The notes: generated by a model not told the origin, from the letters alone. A DNA stretch of 64,000 bases from Prochlorococcus sp. AG-355-I04 (GCA_003280915.1 QCDL01000005.1:40499-104498), one strand, 5' to 3'; shown: positions 41,112 through 49,702, counted from the first letter of the stretch. Numbers and translations are program-made.

Positions 41112-41267
41112 ATGAATTCTGCATTTGCAAAAGTATCAAATTTGAAAGTTAATAGGGCTTCTAAAATAGCTATTACTCTCACATCATCAACTTTCTTTTT
41201 ATACGCCTTGGGTCAAGCACCAATTTTTAAAAATATTCTTGCAGGTGCCTTCTCTTGTTCTGGCTAA
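41112..41267 (+). CDS. Small protein, 51 aa
   Basis: Manual: MNSAFAKVSNLKVNRASKIAITLTSSTFFLYALGQAPIFKNILAGAFSCSG. Confidence 0.6.
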   Translation: MNSAFAKVSNLKVNRASKIAITLTSSTFFLYALGQAPIFKNILAGAFSCSG

Positions 41268-41337
41268 ATAAAATAATATTTTTTTAAGAGAAACTAAAAA
41301 TCTAAAATAGACTATGATTGACAATACATCTAAACTT

Positions 41338-41360
41338 AGAGGGATAAACCCCTCTTTTTT
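41338..41360 (+). terminator. Rho-independent terminator
   Basis: AGAGGG-ATAAAC-CCCTCT then T-run. Confidence 0.85.
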
Positions 41361-41420
41361 AATGTTTAATAGATTTATTTATGAAAAGATAATGACTCTT
41401 CTTATTTGTCTTTTCAGCTG

Positions 41421-41537
41421 ATGAATATTTCCCCTCACCTATTAATTGATGTTGTAATATTAAGCGCTGCCCTTACGATAACTTTGGTATTAAGAGCTAA
41501 AGGTAATGCTGCCAGAAAAGAAAAAGAAAATAAATGA
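41421..41537 (+). CDS. TM microprotein, 38 aa
   Basis: Manual: MNISPHLLIDVVILSAALTITLVLRAKGNAARKEKENK. Confidence 0.6.
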   Translation: MNISPHLLIDVVILSAALTITLVLRAKGNAARKEKENK

Positions 41538-41674
41538 TTACTAAAAAAGAAGAAAAAGAATTTAAAAAACCTAAATTATATAGATTTTGGAACTTTCTTA
41601 TTTATGGTAGTTCCATTGCTATTGGAGTTTTCTTAGTTTATTTATATTCTGCTTATGTCTTTATAAATAAATGA
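41534..41674 (+). CDS. TM microprotein, 46 aa (ATGA overlap with upstream)
   Basis: Manual: MITKKEEKEFKKPKLYRFWNFLIYGSSIAIGVFLVYLYSAYVFINK. Confidence 0.6.
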   Translation: MITKKEEKEFKKPKLYRFWNFLIYGSSIAIGVFLVYLYSAYVFINK

Positions 41675-41766
41675 CTTACATGTATGGCATGGCTATTACA
41701 TATGGGGTTGTGAGTCTTTTATTGCTTGGTGGGTTTGCATACTTTACTTTTAAAATGAAACGCTAA
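41671..41766 (+). CDS. TM microprotein, 31 aa (ATGA overlap with upstream)
   Basis: Manual: MTYMYGMAITYGVVSLLLLGGFAYFTFKMKR. Confidence 0.6.
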   Translation: MTYMYGMAITYGVVSLLLLGGFAYFTFKMKR

Positions 41767-41771
41767 TTTTA

Positions 41772-41897
41772 ATGTCCTCTTCAATGAAAGATTTCTTAGA
41801 TAAATTTTTTGATTTATGTAGAGAATATCAACAAGAAATTCCACCTCAGAAGATGGCTGAGATTTTAAGAGAATATGCAGATAGATTAGATGAATGA
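41772..41897 (+). CDS. Soluble microprotein, 41 aa
   Basis: Manual: MSSSMKDFLDKFFDLCREYQQEIPPQKMAEILREYADRLDE. Confidence 0.6.
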   Translation: MSSSMKDFLDKFFDLCREYQQEIPPQKMAEILREYADRLDE

Positions 41898-42027
41898 TAA
41901 ATACTGGCAGACCTAAGAAGGTATTAAGAGAATATAATTTCTAGCAAAATTTACACAAAATTTTTAAAATTTGGATTAAATTTTTTGAGGATATTTTCCT
42001 TGCAATTATTCATAATTTGAGATTTTT

Positions 42028-42285
42028 TTGATCCTTAATCCGTACAATTTTGTTCCTCTTACCGCACACATAAAACTTGAAATTTACTATTCAAATGAAC
42101 TAGAACATAGGTGTAGTCAAGAGATAAGTCTTATGGCACTAAATGACAAATTTACTATCCAAGAAATTAATTTGGATAAAAAAAACCTTTCATTTGATAA
42201 TAAGCTCAAAGAAATTGAAGCTTATTGGAATAACGAATGTGCAGAACATCCGAGTAACAACCATTGCAAGATTTTTTGTGATTAA
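42028..42285 (+). CDS. Hypothetical protein with C-terminal ECx3Px4Cx3C tail, TTG start
   Basis: Ends ECAEHPSNNHCKIFCD; paralogous tail at 42488..42634. Confidence 0.65.
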   Translation: MILNPYNFVPLTAHIKLEIYYSNELEHRCSQEISLMALNDKFTIQEINLDKKNLSFDNKLKEIEAYWNNECAEHPSNNHCKIFCD

Positions 42286-42370
42286 ATCTTTAACTTTTAG
42301 GTATTCTTACGCTTGATTTTTACATAATACCCGTACTAAAGAATAATTAGACAGAAAGGAGGCCAAGCAA

Positions 42371-42472
42371 ATGACTAATTTAGGTATAGAAATTTTATTT
42401 TGGACAATTTTAATTTCTTATTTGGGATTAAGGTTTTCTCAAACTTGGAATGGATTCAAAAAACAGTATTAA
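42371..42472 (+). CDS. TM microprotein, 33 aa
   Basis: Manual: MTNLGIEILFWTILISYLGLRFSQTWNGFKKQY; GGAGG-like site upstream (aaaggaggccaagcaa). Confidence 0.55.
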   Translation: MTNLGIEILFWTILISYLGLRFSQTWNGFKKQY

Positions 42473-42487
42473 TTAGGAGAATAGAAA

Positions 42488-42634
42488 ATGAAACTACAAA
42501 CTCAGTTCACGGTTCCAAAAAAAGAATTAAAAGATCTTGATTATGTCAAGAAAGTGGATTTCTTAGAAGAAACTTTAAACAAAGAATGTATAGATTATCC
42601 AAATCAAGAAGATTGCTTGGTTTGTTGCAATTAG
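42488..42634 (+). CDS. Small protein, 48 aa, C-terminal ECx3Px4Cx3C tail
   Basis: Manual: MKLQTQFTVPKKELKDLDYVKKVDFLEETLNKECIDYPNQEDCLVCCN. Confidence 0.65.
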   Translation: MKLQTQFTVPKKELKDLDYVKKVDFLEETLNKECIDYPNQEDCLVCCN

Positions 42635-42712
42635 AAATCAAAAAATAGCTGTTTTTTATAAGTAAATAATTTTTATTAGTATTTATAAATTTTCTAAAAG
42701 GGAGTTAGCACT

Positions 42713-43231
42713 ATGGAATTAAGATTCTTCCCAATAAATATTTTTAGAGAGACTCCAAAAGTCACATTCTTTGATGCAGGCATAGATAGTTCTAATGGTT
42801 CTGATGTTGTGATCCATTCTGGGGAAGCTATATCTCCTCCAGATGATTTAAAAGATGAGCAATATTATGTTCACAACCATCAAATTGACCACAATTTAGT
42901 TATCACTGGAGAAAGGAAATTTGTTTTAATAAATCCTTCCTGGGATGAACCTCATCATGTAATTTATTTAAATAGATCCATGGGAGCATTAGAAATTCCA
43001 ATAGGAACTTATCACAGATCTATCTCAGGTAAAGAAGGTAGTATTGTTTTAAACCAACCCAAAAGAGATAAATTTTTTGATCCTGCTAAAGAATTTATCC
43101 CTCAAAAATTAGACAAAATTAATTTAATTAATGCAAGAAAAAGTACACCTGTTTATTGGATTTACGAAAATAACAAAATCAAAAGAGTTCATTTTAATCC
43201 TCTAGAAAGAAAAGTTAAAACTCTTGTTTGA
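42713..43231 (+). CDS. Conserved hypothetical, cupin-like
   Basis: 172 aa: YYVHNHQIDHNLVITGERKFVLINPSWDEPHHVIYLNRSMGALEIPIGTYHRSISG. Confidence 0.75.
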   Translation: MELRFFPINIFRETPKVTFFDAGIDSSNGSDVVIHSGEAISPPDDLKDEQYYVHNHQIDHNLVITGERKFVLINPSWDEPHHVIYLNRSMGALEIPIGTYHRSISGKEGSIVLNQPKRDKFFDPAKEFIPQKLDKINLINARKSTPVYWIYENNKIKRVHFNPLERKVKTLV

Positions 43232-44087
43232 AATGAAAAAACATATATCCCATAATAATAATTTTAAAAACCTGAATTTAATTATTAATTCTGATACTTA
43301 TAAATTGGCTCACGAAGATATTGGCCTATTAAGCCGAAATGAAATGCGTGGAGTTAGAATGCTCCTTGAAATTACTAAACCAGATTTAATCCTTGAAGAA
43401 AATAAAATTCTTTCAACCATAATTATTTTTGGAGGTGCAAGCATTGCAGAAGAATCAAATACAAAAAAGAAAATTGAAAATATAAAAGAATTAATTAAAA
43501 AAAATAATAAATCGATACTTCTAAAACGAAATTTAAATAGATTAGAAAATTTGCTTCTAATAAGTAAGTATTATCAATCTGCGAGGGAGTTTTCTAAACT
43601 TGCTTCAATTAATAATCAAAATAAAAAATGTAATTCTCATGTGATTGTTACAGGTGGGGGGCCAGGAATTATGGAAGCTGCCAATAGAGGTGCATTTGAA
43701 GCAAATTGTAAGTCTATAGGGTTAAATATCAGTCTCCCTAATGAACAAATACCAAATGCTTTTATAACTCCGGGTCTTTGCTTTAAATTTAATTATTTTG
43801 CATTAAGAAAGATCCATTTTGTTATGCGATCAGTAGCTGCTGTATTTTTTCCTGGAGGTTATGGAACACTAGATGAATTATTTGAACTATTGACACTTTG
43901 TCAAACAGGAATGAAAAATAAAATCCCAATAATACTTTTTGGTAGAGAGTATTGGAATAAGATAATTAATTTTGACTATTTAGCTGATCTTGGATTAATT
44001 GAAGATGAACATTTAAATCTTTTCCAATATGCAGACACTGCATCAGAAGCATGGGAAATTATTAAATTTTCAAAAAAGTCAGTCTAG
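43224..44087 (+). CDS. LOG-family (putative lysine decarboxylase-like / cytokinin riboside hydrolase-like) protein
   Basis: VTGGGPGIMEAANRGAFEA and FFPGGYGTLDELFE. Confidence 0.92.
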   Translation: MFEMKKHISHNNNFKNLNLIINSDTYKLAHEDIGLLSRNEMRGVRMLLEITKPDLILEENKILSTIIIFGGASIAEESNTKKKIENIKELIKKNNKSILLKRNLNRLENLLLISKYYQSAREFSKLASINNQNKKCNSHVIVTGGGPGIMEAANRGAFEANCKSIGLNISLPNEQIPNAFITPGLCFKFNYFALRKIHFVMRSVAAVFFPGGYGTLDELFELLTLCQTGMKNKIPIILFGREYWNKIINFDYLADLGLIEDEHLNLFQYADTASEAWEIIKFSKKSV

Positions 44088-44126
44088 AAAACTACAAGCT
44101 GAATTGATAAAAATATAGAAGAATGA

Positions 44127-44243
44127 TTAATAAGTATTTGATATTTTGTTTTTCATGCTTTCAATCTTATTGATTAATTCATCTAACCATTCTGTATTAT
44201 TTTGCTCTTGTCTTTTATGGCTTTGGCTTTTTTGATTACTCAT
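44127..44243 (-). CDS. Microprotein, 38 aa, NNTxWLDxLIN family
   Basis: Manual: MSNQKSQSHKRQEQNNTEWLDELINKIESMKNKISNTY. Confidence 0.6.
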   Translation of the reverse strand: MSNQKSQSHKRQEQNNTEWLDELINKIESMKNKISNTY

Positions 44244-44464
44244 AAATTTCTTACTTTTATAGTTTATTTAATATATCTTCAGAAATTAAAGGAATCAATA
44301 AGCAATACTACCAAATCGATTGATAAAACAAGCTTTAGTAGCATTTCATACAAACCTAACCATCACAAATTAACTAAGAAAATCTAAATCTCTTCAGTTA
44401 AGTATTTTCTACGATGTTTTTATTTGAAATTCTGATTTGAATAAGTAAAGGTATAGATGTTCCT

Positions 44465-44572
44465 ATGGAAAAATCATTTCTGAATTTTATTTATTGGATC
44501 CTAGTAAAGTCAGCTGAAAGTTACTACGGAGATTCATTAAAAACAGAAGTACCTTATACACCTTATTTTTAG
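44465..44572 (+). CDS. Microprotein, 35 aa, SAESxYGxS family
   Basis: Manual: MEKSFLNFIYWILVKSAESYYGDSLKTEVPYTPYF. Confidence 0.65.
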   Translation: MEKSFLNFIYWILVKSAESYYGDSLKTEVPYTPYF

Positions 44573-44640
44573 TTTTGGCGGACCTTAACTTTTAATATGT
44601 AGATCTCTATTTTGAGAGTTATTAGTTTGGAATTAATTTA

Positions 44641-44799
44641 TTAAAAAACACAATATGGGTTACTTGTAGATTCACTACAAAATAATCTCTTACGTTGAAT
44701 TTCTTTTACTGATTGTGAATAAATTTGAGCAGTAAGGATCGTTCCAAAATTAACTAACACTATAATTAGAAGAAGTAACTCCATTGCAAGGTTGTTCAT
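44641..44799 (-). CDS. Small TM protein, 52 aa
   Basis: Manual: MNNLAMELLLLIIVLVNFGTILTAQIYSQSVKEIQRKRLFCSESTSNPYCVF. Confidence 0.5.
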   Translation of the reverse strand: MNNLAMELLLLIIVLVNFGTILTAQIYSQSVKEIQRKRLFCSESTSNPYCVF

Positions 44800-44876
44800 A
44801 AGATTACCCTCCTATAATTTATATAAAAACCTTATAACAGCAGAACAGGTATTGAATAGAGTTTAAATTCCTATTT

Positions 44877-45041
44877 TTAGCCATCGAGATTCTTTGGTAC
44901 TGGACTAGGTTCACAATTTTCGACGCATTCTTCTAAAGACTTTTCAGAATTACTCTTAATTTCGCAACTACGCAGACAATCATAGAAGGCATACTTGGGA
45001 TCTAATTCATTTTTGAATTGTTTATTTCTAAATGTATTCAT
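44877..45041 (-). CDS. Small protein with paired CX3C motif, 54 aa
   Basis: Manual: MNTFRNKQFKNELDPKYAFYDCLRSCEIKSNSEKSLEECVENCEPSPVPKNLDG. Confidence 0.6.
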   Translation of the reverse strand: MNTFRNKQFKNELDPKYAFYDCLRSCEIKSNSEKSLEECVENCEPSPVPKNLDG

Positions 45042-45043
45042 GA

Positions 45044-45151
45044 TCAAACTCCCTTTGATTTTTTTTCAAGTTGATTAATTAATTTATCCAACCAAAGAGT
45101 GTTATTGATCTTTTTTGTGTTTTTAAAGTATTTCATTTTGTAAGTACTCAT
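45044..45151 (-). CDS. Microprotein, 35 aa, NNTxWLDxLIN family
   Basis: Manual: MSTYKMKYFKNTKKINNTLWLDKLINQLEKKSKGV. Confidence 0.6.
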   Translation of the reverse strand: MSTYKMKYFKNTKKINNTLWLDKLINQLEKKSKGV

Positions 45152-45342
45152 GAAGTGAAGCCTCCAATCAGTGGATCTAATTTAAAGGTGATGATTCAAA
45201 TTTCCTAGAGCAAAAATACTGATTATGAATTTAGTGAAATATTTTAAAAATGATTAATTTATAGTTTGTATTTTAGGTATTAAAACTCTTGATTTTTGAA
45301 TATAACTAATACTAAATAACTTCTAAAAAAAGGGGGTTAATT

Positions 45343-45513
45343 ATGACTTACAGAAATCTAATTAAAAATAAAATTCAACATGCATTTGGTGGTTTGTTTG
45401 ATACGTTATCAATTGAGAGAAAACTAACTGATGCTCAAATGGAATGTATGCAATTCGGAATTTGTGATTATGCTCCAAGACAAGTTGAGGAAGTTCCCTT
45501 TTTTCATTATTAA
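45343..45513 (+). CDS. Small protein, 56 aa
   Basis: Manual: MTYRNLIKNKIQHAFGGLFDTLSIERKLTDAQMECMQFGICDYAPRQVEEVPFFHY; AGGGGG upstream. Confidence 0.6.
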   Translation: MTYRNLIKNKIQHAFGGLFDTLSIERKLTDAQMECMQFGICDYAPRQVEEVPFFHY

Positions 45514-45539
45514 TTTGAGTTTTTTTAAACGAAGAGCAA

Positions 45540-45854
45540 TTAGCTCCTCCTCACCCAATCAGGAGATCCACTAAACCAATCAGCAAGATCATCATTTTTG
45601 GGATCGAAATGATTTTCAGTTTCTAAACCATCAAGGCCAAGATTTTGGATAAGTCCATTTATTCCATCCGATTTTTGCTTGCCATATCTTCTTAAGCTAT
45701 TAGCTTTCTTAAGCCATGTCCATATAGTTGAATTATGTTTTGCAAACTTTTCTACATAAATTCTTTCCTCCAATGCGACAGGTTCATCTAGTGAAATCCT
45801 TTTTACAATATTATTAATTTTCAAACGAGTCTTGTTGGTTAAAAACATATTCAT
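45540..45854 (-). CDS. Hypothetical protein, 104 aa
   Basis: ORF track; ends DLADWFSGSPDWVRRS. Confidence 0.65.
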   Translation of the reverse strand: MNMFLTNKTRLKINNIVKRISLDEPVALEERIYVEKFAKHNSTIWTWLKKANSLRRYGKQKSDGINGLIQNLGLDGLETENHFDPKNDDLADWFSGSPDWVRRS

Positions 45855-46148
45855 AAAAGAAGTTAATGTTTTATAAAAGTTTTTTTTATGAATGTCTTGT
45901 CAATCTTTATTTCAAGAAAAAGTATTTTTTAGGAGCTTTTCAAGGACAAATATATTTATTTAACAACAGGTATATTCATTTGGTAAAAAAGACTACTTAA
46001 TACGATTTATATAACTTATATAAAAACGAGTTCCATATAAGTTTCTCTACACAATTTAAGATTTAATTTATAAAATTGAATAAGCAAAATTTACATTAAC
46101 ATTCGATTTAAAATAAGGGGAGCAAGCTCCTTATAAAAGATTTATACA

Positions 46149-46475
46149 ATGAAATGGAACAACCAAATCAAAAAAAAATTTGGTCAACACCGGAGATTGA
46201 TTTGTGACTACCTAATGTCCTCTAGGAAGTTAAAAGGACATAAGTTTTCCGAAAGACCATACACTCTTTACTCAATGAGATCCACATTCATTGAAAATCA
46301 TATCTTGAGAATTACTGATGCTTATTTATTAGCTCGTATACTTGGCAACTCAGTAGCAACAGTCATGCAGACTTACGAAAGGATAGACATCCGAAAGAGG
46401 ACAAAGGAACTAACCGATATTGAGTTCGGTTCGAAGAAAGGCAATCCTGAGACTATCAGCCTCTTTGACGAATAA
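46149..46475 (+). pseudogene. C-terminal fragment of a tyrosine recombinase (phage-type integrase)
   Basis: YTLYSMRSTFIENHI ... LLARILGNSVATVMQTYERI; N-terminal domains absent. Confidence 0.75.
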
Positions 46476-46671
46476 TCCTTTAAATGACAAAGACACAAAG
46501 CACGAAAGCTACATTAAGCAGCAAGCTAAGTGTCTTAGAAGAGATCTTCATTAATGAAAAAGGTTTTTGTGCTCGTGTGTAGGAGCGCGGAGTTAACCTT
46601 GAAACCGCTAGGTTCAAGTCCTTACGAAAAGGACAAGTCCTTAATCTACTTATACCGAATGATTCAACTTC

Positions 46672-47490
46672 TTGAAAGGTAGTTTATTACCAAATAGATA
46701 CCTAATTATTGTTGATAAAAGTTTTTACCATTACTATTTTCTTAATTCTCTTAAAAGTGTGGAATTATTAGTAACTATTGTTGGATTTTTTATATGTATC
46801 TTTGCTTTTGCATTCGTGATGGATTTTTTAACAACTTCTCTAAACAAATCAACTGCTGAGAAGTCCAGAAAAAGAAAAAGATCAATATCTCAGAAGACAT
46901 TAGTTGGAAACATATCATCAATTGAAGAACTTGATGAAATGATGTTTGACACAGCATCGAAATTTGCCAATAACATTGGTGTGAAGTCTGAAGATATTCC
47001 TAAATTGGGAAATGCATTGGGTATAGGATTTTTATTAAATGCTTATTTTACTTACTACATTAGAAGCAAAATTTATGCGGATCAGCCTCAATATGTTGAA
47101 GATTTCTATTGTAGAGATCGAGATTTAGTAATGGGAATATCAACATTTTTTCTTGTTGCAAAAAAAACTTATATCAAACAAGGAGAAAATCTTGTTGTTG
47201 GAGTCGAGGGTTTGAAACATATTTCTTTTTTAATGCATAAAAATTCCCAAGTTCCTCTTAGCGAAAGGATGAGAGATTGGAATGAAATAATTCCTCTAAA
47301 AGAGTTATTCAGAAGGTATCCCGAAGAATACTTAAAAGGGGTTGAGACATTAATTTCTACTTATAAAACTATTGATATAAATAGTGAATACGATAGATAC
47401 ACAGATGATTTCAATGAACTATTATCTAATTTAAAAATGTTTGTTTTTGATAGTCCTTTTGATAAAGAAAGTTCTTATTACAATTTTTAA
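46672..47490 (+). CDS. Hypothetical protein with N-terminal TM
   Basis: 272 aa ORF, TTG start in track; an internal Met is possible. Confidence 0.7.
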   Translation: MKGSLLPNRYLIIVDKSFYHYYFLNSLKSVELLVTIVGFFICIFAFAFVMDFLTTSLNKSTAEKSRKRKRSISQKTLVGNISSIEELDEMMFDTASKFANNIGVKSEDIPKLGNALGIGFLLNAYFTYYIRSKIYADQPQYVEDFYCRDRDLVMGISTFFLVAKKTYIKQGENLVVGVEGLKHISFLMHKNSQVPLSERMRDWNEIIPLKELFRRYPEEYLKGVETLISTYKTIDINSEYDRYTDDFNELLSNLKMFVFDSPFDKESSYYNF

Positions 47491-47534
47491 AAAAAATTTT
47501 TCAAATTAGATTAGTAAAATTTTTCAAATTTAAA

Positions 47535-47879
47535 TTATTCCTCTTTATCAACATCTATTACTTGATTTTTACTTTGTTTTAATTCTTCTTTACCCCAACT
47601 TGATCCAACTACCCCTCCTCCTATCAATCCCATAATAAGACCAAGAATACCTCCAAAAAACCCAACAATTACAGTGGTCATTATGAGACTTGATAAGAAA
47701 CCAGCAAATCCACCCCCTGTAATTAAAGATATTATTCCAATAAAAATACCCAAAGGTATACCAACAGAAAAAGAAGTTCCGATAGAACCTTCTATTATTC
47801 CCAATAAACCACCTGCAGCTGCACCACCGACTGATCCTACAGTTCCTTTAACTTTTCGCTTTACTTCTCTATCTTCCAT
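47535..47879 (-). CDS. Glycine-zipper-like membrane protein
   Basis: GGAAAGGLLGIIEGSIGTSF...GGILGLIMGLIGGGVVGSSWG. Confidence 0.7.
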   Translation of the reverse strand: MEDREVKRKVKGTVGSVGGAAAGGLLGIIEGSIGTSFSVGIPLGIFIGIISLITGGGFAGFLSSLIMTTVIVGFFGGILGLIMGLIGGGVVGSSWGKEELKQSKNQVIDVDKEE

Positions 47880-48159
47880 TGTTAAAAAACTTTTTCCTAA
47901 TTATGGATGTTAATTTTTTAAGAATAAATATTCTTAACAAACTAGTCAAATTAAATTCTTGACACTGACTATAAAATTGAATTATCTAGTATCTTTTTGT
48001 GAAAAGTTTTTTAATCTCTGGATTAGTAGAAGAATACAGAATCAAAACAAATCTCTTTGCTCTTTCACCAACTCATGCGATCAAAGTTTTTCAACAAAAA
48101 TATCCAAAAGCTCAAGATATTTTTGTAATACAAAATTTATTTAAAAATGGAAAATAATT

Positions 48160-48630
48160 TTGATGGATACAAATAATAATCAAAAACCAAATAAACCAAA
48201 AAAATATGGAATATGGGCTTGGGTAGGAGCTATATATGGACCGATTATTTTTTGGGTTCTTTTTGTAAATCTCCCAAAAGTTGAATGGAAATATGTCTTT
48301 GAATCTAATAAAACAAGAGTTGCTCGCCACCATCAAAAAGCAAAAGATATTGGATTACCTGGAATACCTTATTGGAGAAATACTGGAACAGGAGCAATAC
48401 TTTATATAAATGAAGAAGGCATTGCATACGCAATGTGCGGTCCTGATTTCTTTTGTTCAGAGGAATTAAATGCAAAAAAAGGTATACATTATTTGCCTGT
48501 TGCAGGAGGGGCTAAAAGAATTAAAAGCGATGTCATATTTGCTTTAAATAGCTATTGGTGCGATAGCTACGATATCAATAATTCTGGTAAATGTAGATCA
48601 GGTGGTTGGGTAAATGGTTCAGAAAGATAA
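48160..48630 (+). CDS. Hypothetical membrane-anchored protein
   Basis: 156 aa ORF, YGIWAWVGAIYGPIIFWVLFVNLP. Confidence 0.65.
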   Translation: MMDTNNNQKPNKPKKYGIWAWVGAIYGPIIFWVLFVNLPKVEWKYVFESNKTRVARHHQKAKDIGLPGIPYWRNTGTGAILYINEEGIAYAMCGPDFFCSEELNAKKGIHYLPVAGGAKRIKSDVIFALNSYWCDSYDINNSGKCRSGGWVNGSER

Positions 48631-49702
48631 GTTCCGATCAGAGAACTCTTTTCAGAAATTCATTCTTACTTTATTGATAATTTTTGTAGTACCTATTCCA
48701 GTAAAATCAGGAAATCAAATACCAGTTAGAAAAGACTGTTCTTTAGTCAAAAAGGAACAGGGATATGATTACTATGACAGACAGGAAGCTCATGATTTTG
48801 GAAGAAAAATTCAAACTCTTTTAGCAAAAAAAGATATTGAAGGAATTTATATGAATGTTCTAATTGATGAACTTCAAAACGGACCAAGAAGAGAATTCAT
48901 AGAAAATAAAAGTTTTGATCAAATCTTCCCGAAAGAATGGGTTAATAAAGTTATTAAAAGCGAAATTGATTGTGATTCCGTTGGATGGAGAGGATTCATG
49001 ATTTCTCATGGACTAATCTGGTTTGACAGAATGGAAAGTGGTAAATGGAGTATTAAATCCATAAACGGAGTTAATCAAGAAAACTTTGATAATAAAAATC
49101 TTATTGGCTGGGAAACCAATAAAGGAATAATTCCTCCTACATGTTTTCCTACATTTGGAAATTTTGAGAAACCAAAAGTAGATTTATTTACCGAAGAATT
49201 TGGGATTAAAAATAAAAGAAAATTTGAATATAGTCCAGGAGAATATATAGGAAAAACTATTCCTTTAGGTTATAAAATTAAATCAAAAATATCTAAAAAT
49301 AATGTTTATACAGTTTCTACTAATTTAAATGAATGTTTTAAATGGAACTCAGAAAATGGTTTCGTAAAAAATGAAAAAAGAAAAGATGAATTAGTTCTGG
49401 TTGAAAATATTATTTATCAGAAAAATAATATTAAAAATAGAGAGAATCATAATCGCTATAAATCTCATTATGAAGTACTAAAAAGAGTAGATTTATCTAA
49501 GTGCAATAAATTAGCAAAACAATTATCGCAATGTAATTATTCTTATTTGATTAGGATTGGTTATCACTCAGGGGGGACTATTGGATGGTTAGGAAAATAT
49601 TATATTTTTGGCATTTTTAAAGGTAATGATAACAATCAATATTTAGTCCCTTTAAAAATATTCTCCAATAGAAACTACGCTTTAAATGAAATAAATAATT
49701 AG
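48614..49702 (+). CDS. Hypothetical exported protein
   Basis: 362 aa ORF overlapping the previous one by 17 nt. Confidence 0.7.
   Translation: MVQKDKFRSENSFQKFILTLLIIFVVPIPVKSGNQIPVRKDCSLVKKEQGYDYYDRQEAHDFGRKIQTLLAKKDIEGIYMNVLIDELQNGPRREFIENKSFDQIFPKEWVNKVIKSEIDCDSVGWRGFMISHGLIWFDRMESGKWSIKSINGVNQENFDNKNLIGWETNKGIIPPTCFPTFGNFEKPKVDLFTEEFGIKNKRKFEYSPGEYIGKTIPLGYKIKSKISKNNVYTVSTNLNECFKWNSENGFVKNEKRKDELVLVENIIYQKNNIKNRENHNRYKSHYEVLKRVDLSKCNKLAKQLSQCNYSYLIRIGYHSGGTIGWLGKYYIFGIFKGNDNNQYLVPLKIFSNRNYALNEINN

Noticed and set aside
39304-44680. Near-identical small inverted repeats TTGTAGTATTCACTACAA (39304) and TTGTAGATTCACTACAA (about 44664)
   Set aside because: Only two copies, short and not identical; the second lies inside a plausible coding ORF. 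Not enough to call a repeat family
46590-46640. tRNA gene at the integrase
   Set aside because: Only a T-arm-like string; acceptor and anticodon arms cannot be formed, so not called as a tRNA
47674-47913. Proline-rich plus-strand ORF PPAAAPPTDPT
   Set aside because: Antisense of the glycine-zipper ORF 47535..47879; proline runs mirror glycine codons
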